A DNA stretch of 36,277 nucleotides, taken from positions 1 to 36,277 of the forward strand of contig JFHB01000270.1 of the NCBI GenBank assembly GCA_000729835.1. Direction: 5' to 3'. The position numbers were made by a program, and so were the translations under genes. Each line of letters opens with the position of its first letter. The first letter of the stretch is position 1. Below, piece after piece: positions 1 to 11,094 of this stretch. The notes beneath the pieces are model-generated. The model saw only the letters and a program-made list of their open reading frames with translations. It was not told where the DNA came from and did no database searches. The DNA is from Atkinsonella hypoxylon. Its lineage: Eukaryota > Ascomycota > Sordariomycetes > Hypocreales > Clavicipitaceae.

Positions 1-3000
1 ATATCTACTATAGTTAAAGAGGTAATAGAAAACAATAAAGAAGATATTACTAATAAATATATAAAATAGCTGCTTAATAGTATCTAGAAGAATTTATAGA
101 ATGTTATATAAGAATATATAAAAAATTATATTAAAAAGAAGAAGTTTATTATAAACCTATAGGTAAATATACTTTATATTAAAGAATTAAATAGTATTTT
201 AAAGCTAAAAGTAATTATAAGCTATTTATAGAACTTACTTTACCTTTAAGTATAACTTAGAAGCCTAAACTCTTTACTTATTAATAGTTTTATAGATTAT
301 AGTTTATAGAGAAATATTATTACTAAGAACCTTATTAAAGAGCTTAATTTAAAAATAACTTTAATAAAGTAAGAGACTATTACTATATCTTTTACATTAT
401 ATAAGCTTATAATATTAAAAGAGGTAATAATAAAGCTATACCTTAAAAACGTTTAAACGCTAATTTACTTTTATATTACACTAAAGTCTTTATATATATA
501 ATTAATCCTTAAAATGCCTTTTATATATATAGCTAAAGTTACTTTTAAGTATAGTAATAAAGGAGGTAAGCTTCTCTTAAAGTGCTATTTTAGTAATATT
601 ATATTAGTCTTAAGGGTTACTAGAAGTATTAAATAGAAAACTACAATAAATAAAGTAATAGCTATTAGTGTTAATTTAATCTTAATTAATAAGTTATTTA
701 AGGATTTAGTTTATAATTAAATAGTTAAAAAGAGTCTTAAAGCTAAGTTAAACAATAATAAAAAGCTAGTGTTTATAATAGAGAATAAAGGTATAGTTAT
801 TATTAACCTTATAATAAAGGGAATAGCTAACTAGTATAGAAGCTAACTTAAAGAGGCTGTAAAGAAGATTTAGCCTTTAAGGCAATTATAACTAATTAAT
901 CTAAAGGTAAATATATTATATAAGTAAAAAGCTAATAAGATTTTACTAAAAGATAATATTCCTTTAGATAAATCTATACTTAATAAAGACTTTAAGTAGA
1001 AATAGAAGAAGTAAAAAGAGGTAAAAGTACACTTAAATAAATTAAGAAAATATATTAAGTATATTATAGAAAGATTTAGTAAAAAACCCTAAGGATTCTA
1101 AATAATAAAAAAGCACTTAAATTAAATAGTTAAATAAGTATAAAGATATTTAATAGTAAAAGAAGTTAATGTTTTTAAGGAAATTCTCTATAACTAAAAA
1201 GCAGCACTAGTGTAGAACTTATTAGAGTATAGAAAGATTAATCCTTTAGTTATACTGCTTTAAGTTATCTATACTATTGCTTATAGAGCTTAGAAAGTAA
1301 AGTTAATACTAATACCTATTAGACTATAAGGGAGACTAGTTAATTTATTAAAAAAGAAGCTTTAGTATAGGTTATTAGAAGAGAGTTATAGATCTTATAG
1401 AAACTCTTACTTTTTAGTAATAAAGAAGAATAAAGGAATATAGCTAGTGCTATTTATAACAGCCTATAATAAGATTATAATATAAAATACCTATATTCTA
1501 AAAGGAGTAAAGGCTTTTAGTAAAGAATTTAGAATATATAAAATACTTTTAGTTATTAATTTACTGTTAAACTATAACTAAGTGCTACTTATAGAGAAAA
1601 GTAAGGACTTAACAATAATTTTAATAGTAATAGAGCTTCTATAGCTTTATATACTTCCTTAAGGAGCAACTAACTCTATTGCTTAATTTATTTAAATAGT
1701 AAAGAGAATTCTTTTTAACCTAATTCTTTACACTTATAAGCTTTTCTTAGATAATATTGCAGTAAAAGGCTTTATTACTACTTATAATAAAGAGAAAGTA
1801 TTACTTAATATATAAAGATATATTATAGAACATTTAATTAATATTAATAAAGTCCTTATTAATATTAAGCTAGCTAGTTATACTATATTTACTATAAAAT
1901 TAAAGCTATACTAAAAGACTATAGAGATTATTAGATTTATATATAGTACTAATAAAAGAAAACCTTTAGAAGTAAAGGTAATAAAGATTCTAGAGTAAAT
2001 AGAGTATAAAAATATTTTTAAGGTTAAATTCTTTCTTAAGCTTATAGGCTGTTATTATATTTAGGTATAGTACTACTCTATAAAAGCTAAGCCTTTTATA
2101 ATCTTACTTAAGAAAGGTATTAAGTAGACTTAAGGACTAAACTAAAAGAACGCTATAGAGGTCCTTAAGTATATAATAATAACTATATTAGTTCTTATAA
2201 TAATTAATCTTAGCTTAAGCGCTAAAGAAATTATATTAATAGTTAATATAAGCTTAAAAGAATAAAGAGTAGTTTTAATGTAAATTGTTAATAGGCAATA
2301 ATACTCTATACAATCTAAAAGTAGATATTAGAGCAATTTAGAAATTAAGTATAATAGAATAAAGTAGGAATATAGAGCTATTATCTATATATTAAGAAAG
2401 CTATAAATTTATCTCTATAGAGTTCCTTTTACTCTAAAGACTAATTCTTAAGTACTTATATATTAGCTTAATAGTACTATTAATAACGTTTTAGGTGCAC
2501 TTATTATATAATAGATTAGTTATATTATACTGTTTAATTTTACAGCTAGGTATATTCTAGGAGAAAAGAATAAAATAGCTAATACTTTATTATATAAAGA
2601 AGGTAGGCCTTTTAATATATTAAATTAAGTAGCTAAAGAGAACATTAAAGATTTTATTAACCTATAGCTTAACGTTAATAAGATTTAGCTATATAATAGA
2701 GTATACTACACTTCTAGAACTTAATAAATTATAGATTTCCTTTTAACATTATAAAAACTATTTAATCTAGATAAAAGTAAGTATAAGCAACTTTATATAA
2801 GTACTAAGCAATACTTCTTAAATAAAGGCCTATTATAGAAGAGACTAATTAGTATAATAAAGGGTTTTACTTTAGTTATTAAAGACCTAATATAATAGAA
2901 AAAAATTATTAAGGCTTTATATAAGTAAATAGGTTATAAAGGTATAGAAGTTATATTTTAAGTAGCTAGAATTAAGTACTTTTAGAAAGAACTCTAGAAT

Positions 3001-3985
3001 ATAGTTTAAGCAATAATTTTCTATTATAAGGTATACTAAAAGTTTGCTCTTTAGAGGCCTAAAGAATTATTAATATTAGTAGCTTTAGGTAACCTAATAA
3101 GTAAAATATATATTAACACCTAATATATACTACTTAATTATAGTTTTAAGTACTTTCTAGAAGTAAAATATAACCTTATTAGATAAGTAAAAGCACACTC
3201 TATATAGTATACTAATATTATAGCTATTTAGAAGTTCTTAATAAAACTAATTATATAATTTAAAGTCTTTTAATTTCTAGTTTTTAATAAAGAGCTAGAA
3301 ATATATAGAAATCTTAAAAAAGCAGTTAAAGCTATTAAGATTAAAGGGATTAAGATATTAATATATAATCTAAAAGCTAATTTACCTATTAAAGTTAGTT
3401 ATTAAACGCTTATATTTACTCTTTTAAAGATAGAAGGTTTTAATAAAAAGTAGTTTAAATTACTAAATAAGGCACTATTAGTAAACTATATAGCTATATA
3501 AGCGTTATATAGTAAATTTACTTTCTACTTAATTTATAGTTAAAAGCTTATTCTTCCTTTAGAAGTTAAATTTCCTACTTAAAGGTTAATTAATTAGTTA
3601 AAAGTTATAATAATATAGAATCTCTTTAAAGTAAGAGTTAGAATACTAGAATAAAAGGAAGTAAATATCTAGAAGGCTTATATAAAAGTCTTTATATTTA
3701 AGTAATACTTAGCTAATTAAATAAACTAAAACTAAGAAGTATTATTATAAAAGAAAAAAGATTAATTAGTTCTAAAAGATTTAGTCTTTATATATAATAT
3801 ATAAAGGGTTATAGATATATTAATAAAGAAGAAGTTAGTAATATAATAGAATAGTTCTTTTAAAGTGTATAGTTAAGTAAAAGTTACTAGTGCTTACTAT
3901 TTAAAGACCCTAGATAGTATAGTGCTTAATAAAACTATTTCTAGGGATTATATTAAGAAGTTTAAGCTTAATCTAAAGAGATAGT
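1..3985 (+). mobile_element. RIP-degraded Ty3/Gypsy retrotransposon, pol region (5' end outside window)
   Basis: A dead retrotransposon whose pol polyprotein is still legible. All landmarks fall in the same frame (codon starts at positions equal to 1 modulo 3): a protease-like stretch near 274-400 (INS from VDS); reverse transcriptase about 1200-1920, including GATNS at 1663-1677 and the catalytic FLDD box read as FLDN at 1744-1755; RNase H about 2140-2600, with VNISL at 2242-2256 in place of VDASL and YILGEKNKIANTL near 2551; an integrase zinc region near 2917-3050 (IGYKG), then the integrase core; and a polyprotein C-terminus with LDSIVLNKTIS at 3910-3942. Very many TAA/TAG codons interrupt it. 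Most fit CAA, CAG or TGG changed by C-to-T or G-to-A, and Asp codons have become Asn. This is the expected signature of RIP. No flanking LTR was identified. The family call rests on remembered consensus motifs of fungal Gypsy elements. Confidence 0.88.
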
Positions 3986-5939
3986 AGACTTCTACTGCTA
4001 ATAAATAGCTCTATACTCTACAATATACTGCCTAGTATAGTAAAAACACTAGTAACTTTAAGTAAAACACTAATAAATTACAACCTACTAATGCCTAGTA
4101 TAATATATTAAATTAAATAGTTTCTAAGGACTATATATTATAGCTATACTAAAAAGAGGATTTTAAGGATAATAACGCTAAAGTAAACCTTTTACTATAG
4201 TATTATCTAAAGTATATAATAGAAGTTTATTTACTAGTAATACCTAAAGAAGAGTATAGAAGCTATAAGAAGATTAATAATATTATTTAATCTTAGTAAT
4301 TTACCTATAACTTTACTAAAATATATAACTTATTATAGCTTTTATAAAAGCTAATACTATAGTCTCTATATCTTTAGCTTTAGAGAGAAAAAAGGTTAAG
4401 TTTATTTATTTATATATTTAAAACTAACTAAGATTTAATAATAGTATATTAAGATTATTTAAAGATTTAAAGCTAATTAGAATTAAGACTATAAACTTAG
4501 ATTAAATAAGATATATAAAAAGTTTTTAAAAACTGCTAAAAATAAGTATAGTTCTATTCTATTTTAACTAAAGAGGCTGCTTAGCTTTTACTCTTTTTCT
4601 ATTTTTTATCTTTTAATTTAAGTAATTTATATTTAATCTTTTAGTAAAATTCTAGTAGTTCTAATATTTAAGGGAAAAAGTAAAGAATATTAACTACTAT
4701 AAAGGGAGAAAGATCTTTATAAAGGACCTCTTAAAGCCTTAAAAGAATAAATAGTTAATCTACTTAGTCTTTACCCTAGAACGTTATAAAAGAAGCATTA
4801 TAGTAAATCTAGCTGTAGTTACTATAATCTTTTGTAAATTACTATTTATAGCTTACAGTAGTAGAGCTACTCTAGATATAATTGCTATATAAGCTGCTAT
4901 AGATATCCTTAAGAGAGGTATAGCTATAAAATAGAAAGTAGATATATTCCCTAAATAAAGTAACTATCTAAAAATATATATTAGTGTAATAAGAGCAAAA
5001 TGCACTATTCTCTTTACTAAAGAATAAGATTAAAAGGGCTTTATAGCGCTTATAGTAATTAGTAAGTATATAATAGAAATATCTATAAAAATAAGCTATT
5101 TTAGTTAGAATAAAGATAAAGTTCTTAACGTTTAATTCTAGTGCAACTTTATATAAAAGAGAGCTTTTTTTTATAGTACTATTAATAAACTAAGCCTTAA
5201 GATTTTAATTATAAAAGAATTTAATAGCTCTTAGAGGTATATTAAGTATAAAACTCTATTAAAAAGTAACTTTAGTGTATATTAAGTATCTATTAGCACT
5301 AATATTATTACCTCTATAAACTTAAAGCTTAAAGGTAAATTTATACTAAAGAGGTAAGGTTTATTAGTATAATAAGAGAATAGAAGTATAATTAAAAGCT
5401 TTTTTATAAAAGACTTACTATATTAATAAGCGTTATTAAAGAAAAGATATTTATTTAACTATTTTAAGAGAGAGTAACTTAATAAAAGAGAGCAGTAAAA
5501 GGGATTCTTTTATTAATAATATTCTATATATTTATAAAATTCTTATAGTTTTAAGGAAGCTTTTTAGCTATAATTAAATAGTTAAAGGTACTAATAAAGG
5601 TAATAAAAAAGAGGCTATATAAAAAGGTAGTTATAAAAAGAAAGAAGAAAGATAAATATAATTAGTTAAGGAGAATATTATAAATTACTTAATAAGTTTA
5701 TAGCTATTAAAGTCTTAGTATATATTTACTATTAGCCTTTACTAAATTATAATAATTATAAATAGCTATTAACTAAGGATTTATTAAGATAATACTAGCT
5801 ATAATATAGCCTATATTTTTACTCTTTTTCTCTCTTTATTCCTTTATTTTTATAATATTTTTATTATAAGTATTTACTTAAGCTTTTTTTTACCTTTAAT
5901 TTTTTAAAAGCTATTTAATCTTTACTACTAAAATAGAAA
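3986..5939. other. RIP-mutated AT-rich block, no recognisable family
   Basis: About 2 kb of sequence with the same extreme AT bias and CA/TG depletion as the Gypsy relic before it. It could hold the 3' non-coding part and LTR of that element plus the start of another repeat. I found no open frame, catalytic motif, polypurine tract or LTR boundary that can be defended. Blocks of T-rich sequence alternate with blocks of A-rich sequence, as in other RIP-saturated repeats. Confidence 0.6.
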
Positions 5940-8160
5940 ATAAATACTAAAGACCTATTTTTAAGACTAGCTTTAGAGTTATATATAAGAGATAAATATA
6001 TTACTTTAGAACGTTAAGGAACCTACTAATATACTATATTATAGTGTAAGTCTATAAGCTAGTTAGTAATTTCTTTTATATAGAAGAGTAAGATTAAGTA
6101 GATTTACCTCTTAAGAAGCTCTATAAGCGCTAGCTACCTCTCTTTTAGTAATGTTTTAAGTAGCCTCCTTTTAGCCTACTACTTTATTAGGATTATAATT
6201 TAGATAACTTTAAGCTTATAGAGTTAATATAGCTTAGCTAGAGTTTAGTAATCTAGTTTAATTATCTTAATAATATTTATAGCTTTTTAATAAAGTCCTT
6301 TAAGTAAAAGACTTATTATAAATAGTTAGATTAATTCTAACTTACTACTATAGTAAGAATTATTACTTATAGAATTAAGTGTATAGTAGTTATCTTTAAG
6401 AAGTCTTTTATAATTAATATAGAAAAGATAAACTAAAGTAAAATTATAAAACTTATAGGTTAAAAGGTATATAGAATTAAAGATAAGTTTTAACTTATTT
6501 CTTATTGTTATAATATAAGCTATAACTTTTCTACTTTATATAATAAAATAAGTAGATAAAGACTTATTATTAGCTTTCTTTTCTTTAATAACTACTAAAC
6601 TTATTTTATCTTTAATTACTTAAAGAGATACTATTATTACTTTAATATAGAACTTAAAGGCAGAATTAAAAGGTTTAAAGCTATAGTTTATAGTTAGGTA
6701 TAAACTTTATAGCTCCTTTAGTATTTATACCTATTTTAAGCAATTTTAGTACTATATTATAAGCAGAAAAGTAACTAGAAATGTAGATATACTTATTTAT
6801 TCTTCTTAATATAGATACTTTATTGTTTAGTTAAGTATTTTCTAATTAATCTTATTAGTAATAGCTTATATAATATACCTTACACTTAATATAGTAACTA
6901 TAGAATTACTTAAACATTAAGGAATAAATTTAAACTATATCTTTACAACTAAGTTATAACTAATAACTCTATTAATTAGTCTTATAACTACTATAAAGGT
7001 ACTAATAGAGTTATAATAGTTCTATATATAATAGCAGTAAATAAGCTTAGTTTTATAAATAGGTATACTATTATTAAAAAAGCTAAGACTATAGACTTTA
7101 ACCTTAGCTACCTCTAGGAAGATACTATAAAGCATTTTATCTTAAGATATTACTTATAGATAACTAGTAGTAAAATTCCTATTTTAAAGGAGCTTAATGC
7201 CTAAAAATTTACCTTAAGTAATTATAATTAAGTAATTAAATAGTTAATAGAGGTTAATAGATAAATACTTATATAACTTTAGAAGAATTAGTTTATTGCT
7301 ACTATTTAGTTTAATAGCAATTCTATTATCTATAATAGAACTATTAAAGTAGTAATAACAGTAAGAGAATAGCGTTTATATCTTTTAATGTAAATAAGTA
7401 AGCCTAGCTAGGCTTTTATATATTATAAGCTACTTTCTCTTATATAAAAGAAGTCTTTAATTATAATATTTAAGGTGCTACTACAGCCTATAACTAATCT
7501 ATAAAGCTCTTTATTATTACTACTACTAGATAATTTAGAGGTCTTTACTAGAATTTCTAGTATACTATAAGATCTTATATAAAAAGATTAAATAGAATCT
7601 TATAGTAAGAACTAGCTTCTATAATAATTATAGAACTTAAAGTATTAGCTACTATCTTTATATTTTATAGAGCTATTAGTGCAGAAGTAGAAATCTAGGT
7701 AAAGGAATAAAGAGATTATAAGGGCAGTAAAATAAGCGCTTAAAGCTAGAGAATACTACACTATAAAGGATTAAATAGAAGCATTAGCTTAAAGATATAT
7801 TGCTAAACAACCTATAATAGCCTATAATTCTATTATTAATATAAACCTTAGTGTTATACTGCTAGCTCTCTTCTATTCTAGCGCTTAGTAAGAGATAATT
7901 AAGGTAAATAAAAGACACTATTTAATTATATCTAAAGTAACTAAATAAAGTATAAATTGCTAAAAAAGAGTTACTTATTGTAAAGGAAAGCGCTTAGCTA
8001 TAAAGACGCTATTACTAGTAAAAGGAACGCTACTATACACACTAAAGACGCTAAAGCTATTATAGAAGATAAAAGGATTAAGACTTTAGGATTAAGGGAA
8101 TTAGCTAAAGGGTTAAGTTACTTATAAGTCTTACTTTATAAGCTTATTTATAACTAAAGA
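5940..8160 (+). mobile_element. RIP-mutated relic of an unidentified repeat with ancestral coding potential
   Basis: Plus-strand frame 2 can be read from about 7118 to 7835 with stops that are almost exclusively TAA and TAG and essentially no TGA, as expected if glutamine or tryptophan codons were mutated in a once-open frame. A further stretch in frame 1 near 7981-8130 reads as a lysine-, alanine- and arginine-rich helix (for example KDAITSKRNA at 8005-8034), like the basic C-terminal tail of a transposase or recombinase. The stretch upstream (5940-7100) may belong to the same protein. I could not identify an RT, DDE, tyrosine-recombinase or helicase signature, so the family is open. It may be a second mobile element nested beside the Gypsy copy. 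Confidence 0.4.
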
Positions 8161-8530
8161 GGTATTATATTGCAGTAGGGTTACCCTCTTGCGCTTTTAT
8201 ATTAGCTTTATAAGGGATGCTATATATAGATTTTTCTCTATAAGAGTGCGCATTACCTAGACATTAAGATAGTTTAAGTAAGTGCGTAAGCAGCTTCTAC
8301 TAGCTCTTTTTAGCTTTAGCTCTTTTTAATTAATTAATATCTTTTAGCCTGTTTTAATTTACAACACTTAACTCTTAAGAGACATTACTTTACTGCTAGT
8401 AATACTTTCTCTAACTCTTTAGTATATTTAGCTTCTTTTGTGTATATATATCTTCTAAGCTGCAATTAATATTTTATTTCTGCCTTTTTTAACTATTTAA
8501 TCTTCTTGCCTGCTATTGTTTAATAGTATA
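8161..8530. other. AT-rich non-coding edge of the unidentified repeat
   Basis: T-rich sequence with slightly more CA and TG than the neighbouring block. It ends in a stretch (about 8500-8530) that passes abruptly into normal base composition. It could be an LTR or the terminus of the preceding element, but no terminal repeat partner is visible in the window. Confidence 0.35.
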
Positions 8531-8645
8531 CACTAACAAATATCTCGCTCTCTGCCGATCCTCTTCGATCTTAACGTGCGCTACATCGCTACCCGCTTTA
8601 GTGTGGGCTGCATAGTCATTTAGGGGTTTGGTTTTGAGGCGACAA
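8531..8645. other. short island of normal base composition inside the RIP block
   Basis: Roughly 115 bp with ordinary GC content and intact CpG, CpA and TpG dinucleotides, lying between two heavily mutated repeats. It therefore appears not to have been a RIP target, as expected for single-copy DNA trapped between two insertions or for a tract too short to be recognised as a duplication. No coding capacity or RNA gene is visible. Confidence 0.5.
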
Positions 8646-9420
8646 ACTATCTTACATACTAATAGCAGATATAGTTGCTAATAGACTTACTAAAGCTCTT
8701 ATTAGTTAGAAATTTATTACCTTTTATAATTAACTTAGTCTTATAGATATAGAAAGTCTTATTAAGCTAAAAGAGCTTAAAGACTCTAAAGAGGAATAGA
8801 TAGCTTATTAACTAACAACCTATCTAGGGGGGTATATTAAAAGTAGCTTTAACACTAGTGCTAAAAGTGGCTACAACACTAGCAATACTAACATCGCTAG
8901 CTTTATGCAACATTAGCTCTAACAGCTGTTACTAGCACAACTACTCTAACAGTAGCACAATAAAGGAACTTAGTTACAATAACTAAGTATAGGAAACAAG
9001 TAGGTGTAGTAGACTAGGATAGAATACAATAGAGGTTATCTAGTCTGTTATCTTTCCTTTGTTATAAGGCTCTATATACACTAATATTAGCCCCTTTTAT
9101 AGAGGCAGTGCAATAGATCACTTAGCATTACTTAGTATCTCTTAGCATTCTCTTGCTCTATAAGCTGCAGGATTTTCGGATATCTAGCTATCCCCCTTCT
9201 TGTTTTTCCTTCTCTTCTTCTCTTTCTTTCTCTCTTAGAATTAGCTATATATAGGCTGCTTCCTCCCTCCTAAGTTAGAGGAACTAAGCAAGCAATTTAC
9301 ACTCTTCTACACACTAGAAGCTTCTTCATCTTCTCTCTCTTCTGTTATCTCTTCTATCTCCCTTTTGATAGAAGCTCCTACAACTTCTCTTACGAATCAT
9401 TACATAACCTGTCGAATCCG
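8646..9420 (+). mobile_element. 3' end of a Ty1/Copia retrotransposon: RNase H tail, polypurine tract and probable 3' LTR
   Basis: Frame reading from 8662 gives IADIVANRLTKAL (8662-8700), a mutated form of the Copia RNase H signature ADxVADGLTKAL, with GAT to AAT and GGA to AGA changes. It continues through KFITF and a lysine/glutamate-rich tail to a stop before 8820. About 10 bp later a purine run, AGGGGGG at 8826-8832, matches the polypurine tract that abuts Copia 3' LTRs. The following sequence begins TATATTAAAAG, probably a mutated TGTGTTGAAAG start. It contains a TATA-like stretch near 9070 and a C/T-rich tract at 9190-9380. The right end of the LTR, near 9400-9420, is an estimate. The upstream part of the element is missing. 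Confidence 0.68.
8826..8832 (+). other. polypurine tract of the Copia relic
   Basis: A and six G residues directly before the putative LTR start and after the RNase H stop. This is the position and composition expected of the plus-strand primer site of a Ty1/Copia element. Confidence 0.55.
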
Positions 9421-9481
9421 ACAACCCACAGTTACATCCAATAAACCCACGTCGGATCTGACCGTAACAAAGACCCTACTA

Positions 9482-9830
9482 AAAGGTGTAGACTAGATTG
9501 CTTATAAACAATAGTAAAGCTTCTAGTACCACTTAAGTACCTTAGGAGGTGCTTAGAGGCGTTTAGGTACTCTATATAGGGCTTAGCTAGGAAGGTTAAT
9601 AGCTACTAAACGGAAAAAGCAATATTAGCCCTAGTTAGCAACATAAGGTACATTATAGTACCTATTATGCTCTAATAAAGCTTATAATTGGATTTTAAGA
9701 GAGGTTTTATGACTAGTTACTTTAGGATCCCCAGCTGTATAGGGATAGAAGCTGGCTTAGCATCTAGCATTTTGAATCTTTCTAGGGCTTCAAGGATATA
9801 TTGAGATTGGTGGATTTTAATAGACTTTTA
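9482..9830 (-). mobile_element. internal fragment of a Ty1/Copia element (RT C-terminus to RNase H start)
   Basis: One continuous minus-strand frame reads KIHQSQYILEALERFKM (from 9817), then MLDAKPASIP, SIIGTIMYLMLLTRANIAF and YLNASKHLLRYLSGT, with only a few TAA/TAG stops. These are the ordered landmarks of Copia reverse transcriptase and its connection to RNase H (the QxxYIxxxLxRFxM box, the IGxxMYxxxxTRxDIAF box and the HxxAxxxxLRYLxGT box). Neither the catalytic YVDD box nor the end of RNase H is present, so it is truncated at both ends. It is opposite in orientation to the Copia 3' end just to the left and much less mutated, so it is a separate insertion or an inverted remnant. Confidence 0.75.
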
Positions 9831-10390
9831 TTATAATAATAGTAGTTAAATTGCACGAAAAAACGCGGTTTAAAGATAGCTGCTTCTAGTGTTAAAGGAG
9901 GTAAATTTACGTTCCAAATATAGGTGGATTCCGTATGTAGATACCCGACGTTACCCCTTAATTCCCTCTTAACACAACACTATGCCTTAGGCATATAAGG
10001 TATCTAACGGGTATATATATATAGCCTCTTTTGCTAGTTAGATACAACTCCTAATAAGCCGATTTTGAACCTCTTTAATGTAAATACTAGTGCACTAGTG
10101 AACTGGTCGTAGGGCCGACTCGAAGGAGTATAAATTAGACCCTTGGTGCTACCGACAGGTAGCTTATTTTTAACAATTACGAAGTCTGTTCCTGAGCGGT
10201 CGGGCGCCTTCCCTTCGTTTTCCTGCAAATTACTGGCTGCAAAGGCAAGGACGCAGGTGCGTGGGAACCATTTTTCTGCCTTTTTCCTAGGGAAAAGGAT
10301 AAGGTCCGCGGTGCGTCGGTCTCAGTACTATTTGTCTTTTTGTGTGCGGAATCTTAAACAATCTAGCTTTTTCCTATTGTCTGCCACTGG
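9831..10390. other. edge of the repeat island with inverted repeats; no gene
   Basis: Transition from AT-rich repeat to normal composition. Visible structures are a hairpin TATGCCT-T-AGGCATA at 9981-9995, a 9-bp inverted repeat GTATCTAAC/GTTAGATAC at 10000-10008 and 10037-10045 enclosing a TA run, and a perfect 14-bp palindrome ACTAGTGCACTAGT at 10086-10099. On the minus strand, sequence from about 9983 down starts TGTTGTGTTAAG and could be the LTR start of the minus-strand Copia relic. The open frames here are short and I do not regard them as genes. Confidence 0.45.
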
Positions 10391-10506
10391 ATGAAAAATT
10401 TTCTTTCTTTTTTTTTCAAAAGAGGGAGCCTTTCAGAAAAATTTGCTCTCTTTGGACTGCTGTATATTGAGAGGTTGTCCTGGGTTTCTGGCCTTCTTGA
10501 ATTTGA

Positions 10507-10700
10507 TCCTATCAACAACAACAACTGCAACAACTGCAACAACTGCAACTGCAACAACTGCAACTGCAACAACTGCAACTGCAACAACTGCAACTGCAAC
10601 AACTGCAACTGCAACAACTGCAACTGCAACAACTGCAACTGCAACAACTGCAACTGCAACAACTGCAACTGCAACAACTGCAACTGCAACTGCTGCAGCA
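10507..10700 (+). repeat. 15-bp CAACTG-type microsatellite (about 10 units)
   Basis: A tandem array of the 15-mer CAACTGCAACTGCAA, preceded by shorter CAA and CAACTG runs. The two 60-bp stretches 10561-10620 and 10621-10680 are identical. The repeat has no stop on the plus strand in any frame, giving QLQLQ, NCNCN or TATAT, and none on the minus strand, so long open frames here are artefacts. In the frame of the downstream acidic fragment it reads (QLQLQ)n, making it a likely former glutamine/leucine tract of that protein. Confidence 0.9.
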
Positions 10701-11094
10701 GTGGCAGCTGCCTTAAGAACAACTGCCGCTGCCGCTGCCGGAGGAGGATACGACCGACGCCCTTTTCCGCGAGTGTATCGTGCTGGAGGACGAGGACGAG
10801 GAGGACGAGGAGGAACCGGACACCCAGTCCAGTTCTGAAACACCAGGTTCTTCTTTGGGGAACCCTGTGGTATTGAACATTGAGGAGGACGAAGTCGTGG
10901 AGGTGGAACCAGAGGAGGCAAAAAAGGGGGACTCGCAGACGACGGCACCGCAACCCGATGCAGCGGTCGACACTCCCATCGCCATCGGGGAGTTGGCCAC
11001 CGAAGCGCAATATCTCGAGGGTTGGACCAACACTGAAATCCCCCTTTACACAGCTCTCCGGTCAGCACTGGAGGAAGACGACTACCCAGCCTAG
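10507..11094 (+). pseudogene. truncated 3' fragment of an unknown gene with Gln/Leu repeat and acidic tail
   Basis: In one frame the (QLQLQ)n repeat runs into QQWQLP, then a TAA stop at 10714-10716. It continues without further stops as EQLPLPLPEEDTT, an acidic block LEDEDEEDEEEPD, a second acidic block NIEEDEVVEVEPEEA, and a terminus ending ALRSALEEDDYPA with TAG at 11092-11094. The TAA is one C-to-T change away from CAA (Gln), which fits the surrounding composition and RIP spreading from the adjacent repeats. Upstream of 10507 the frame is closed by TGA codons and there is no convincing splice acceptor, so the 5' part seems lost. The protein is unrecognised. A short expressed protein starting at the internal Leu/Met codons after 10716 is possible but less likely. 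Confidence 0.45.

Noticed and set aside
1..9900. Possible centromere or subtelomere because of extreme AT content
   Set aside because: The dinucleotide pattern and readable retrotransposon domains explain it as a RIP-mutated repeat cluster; no telomeric TTAGGG repeats are present.
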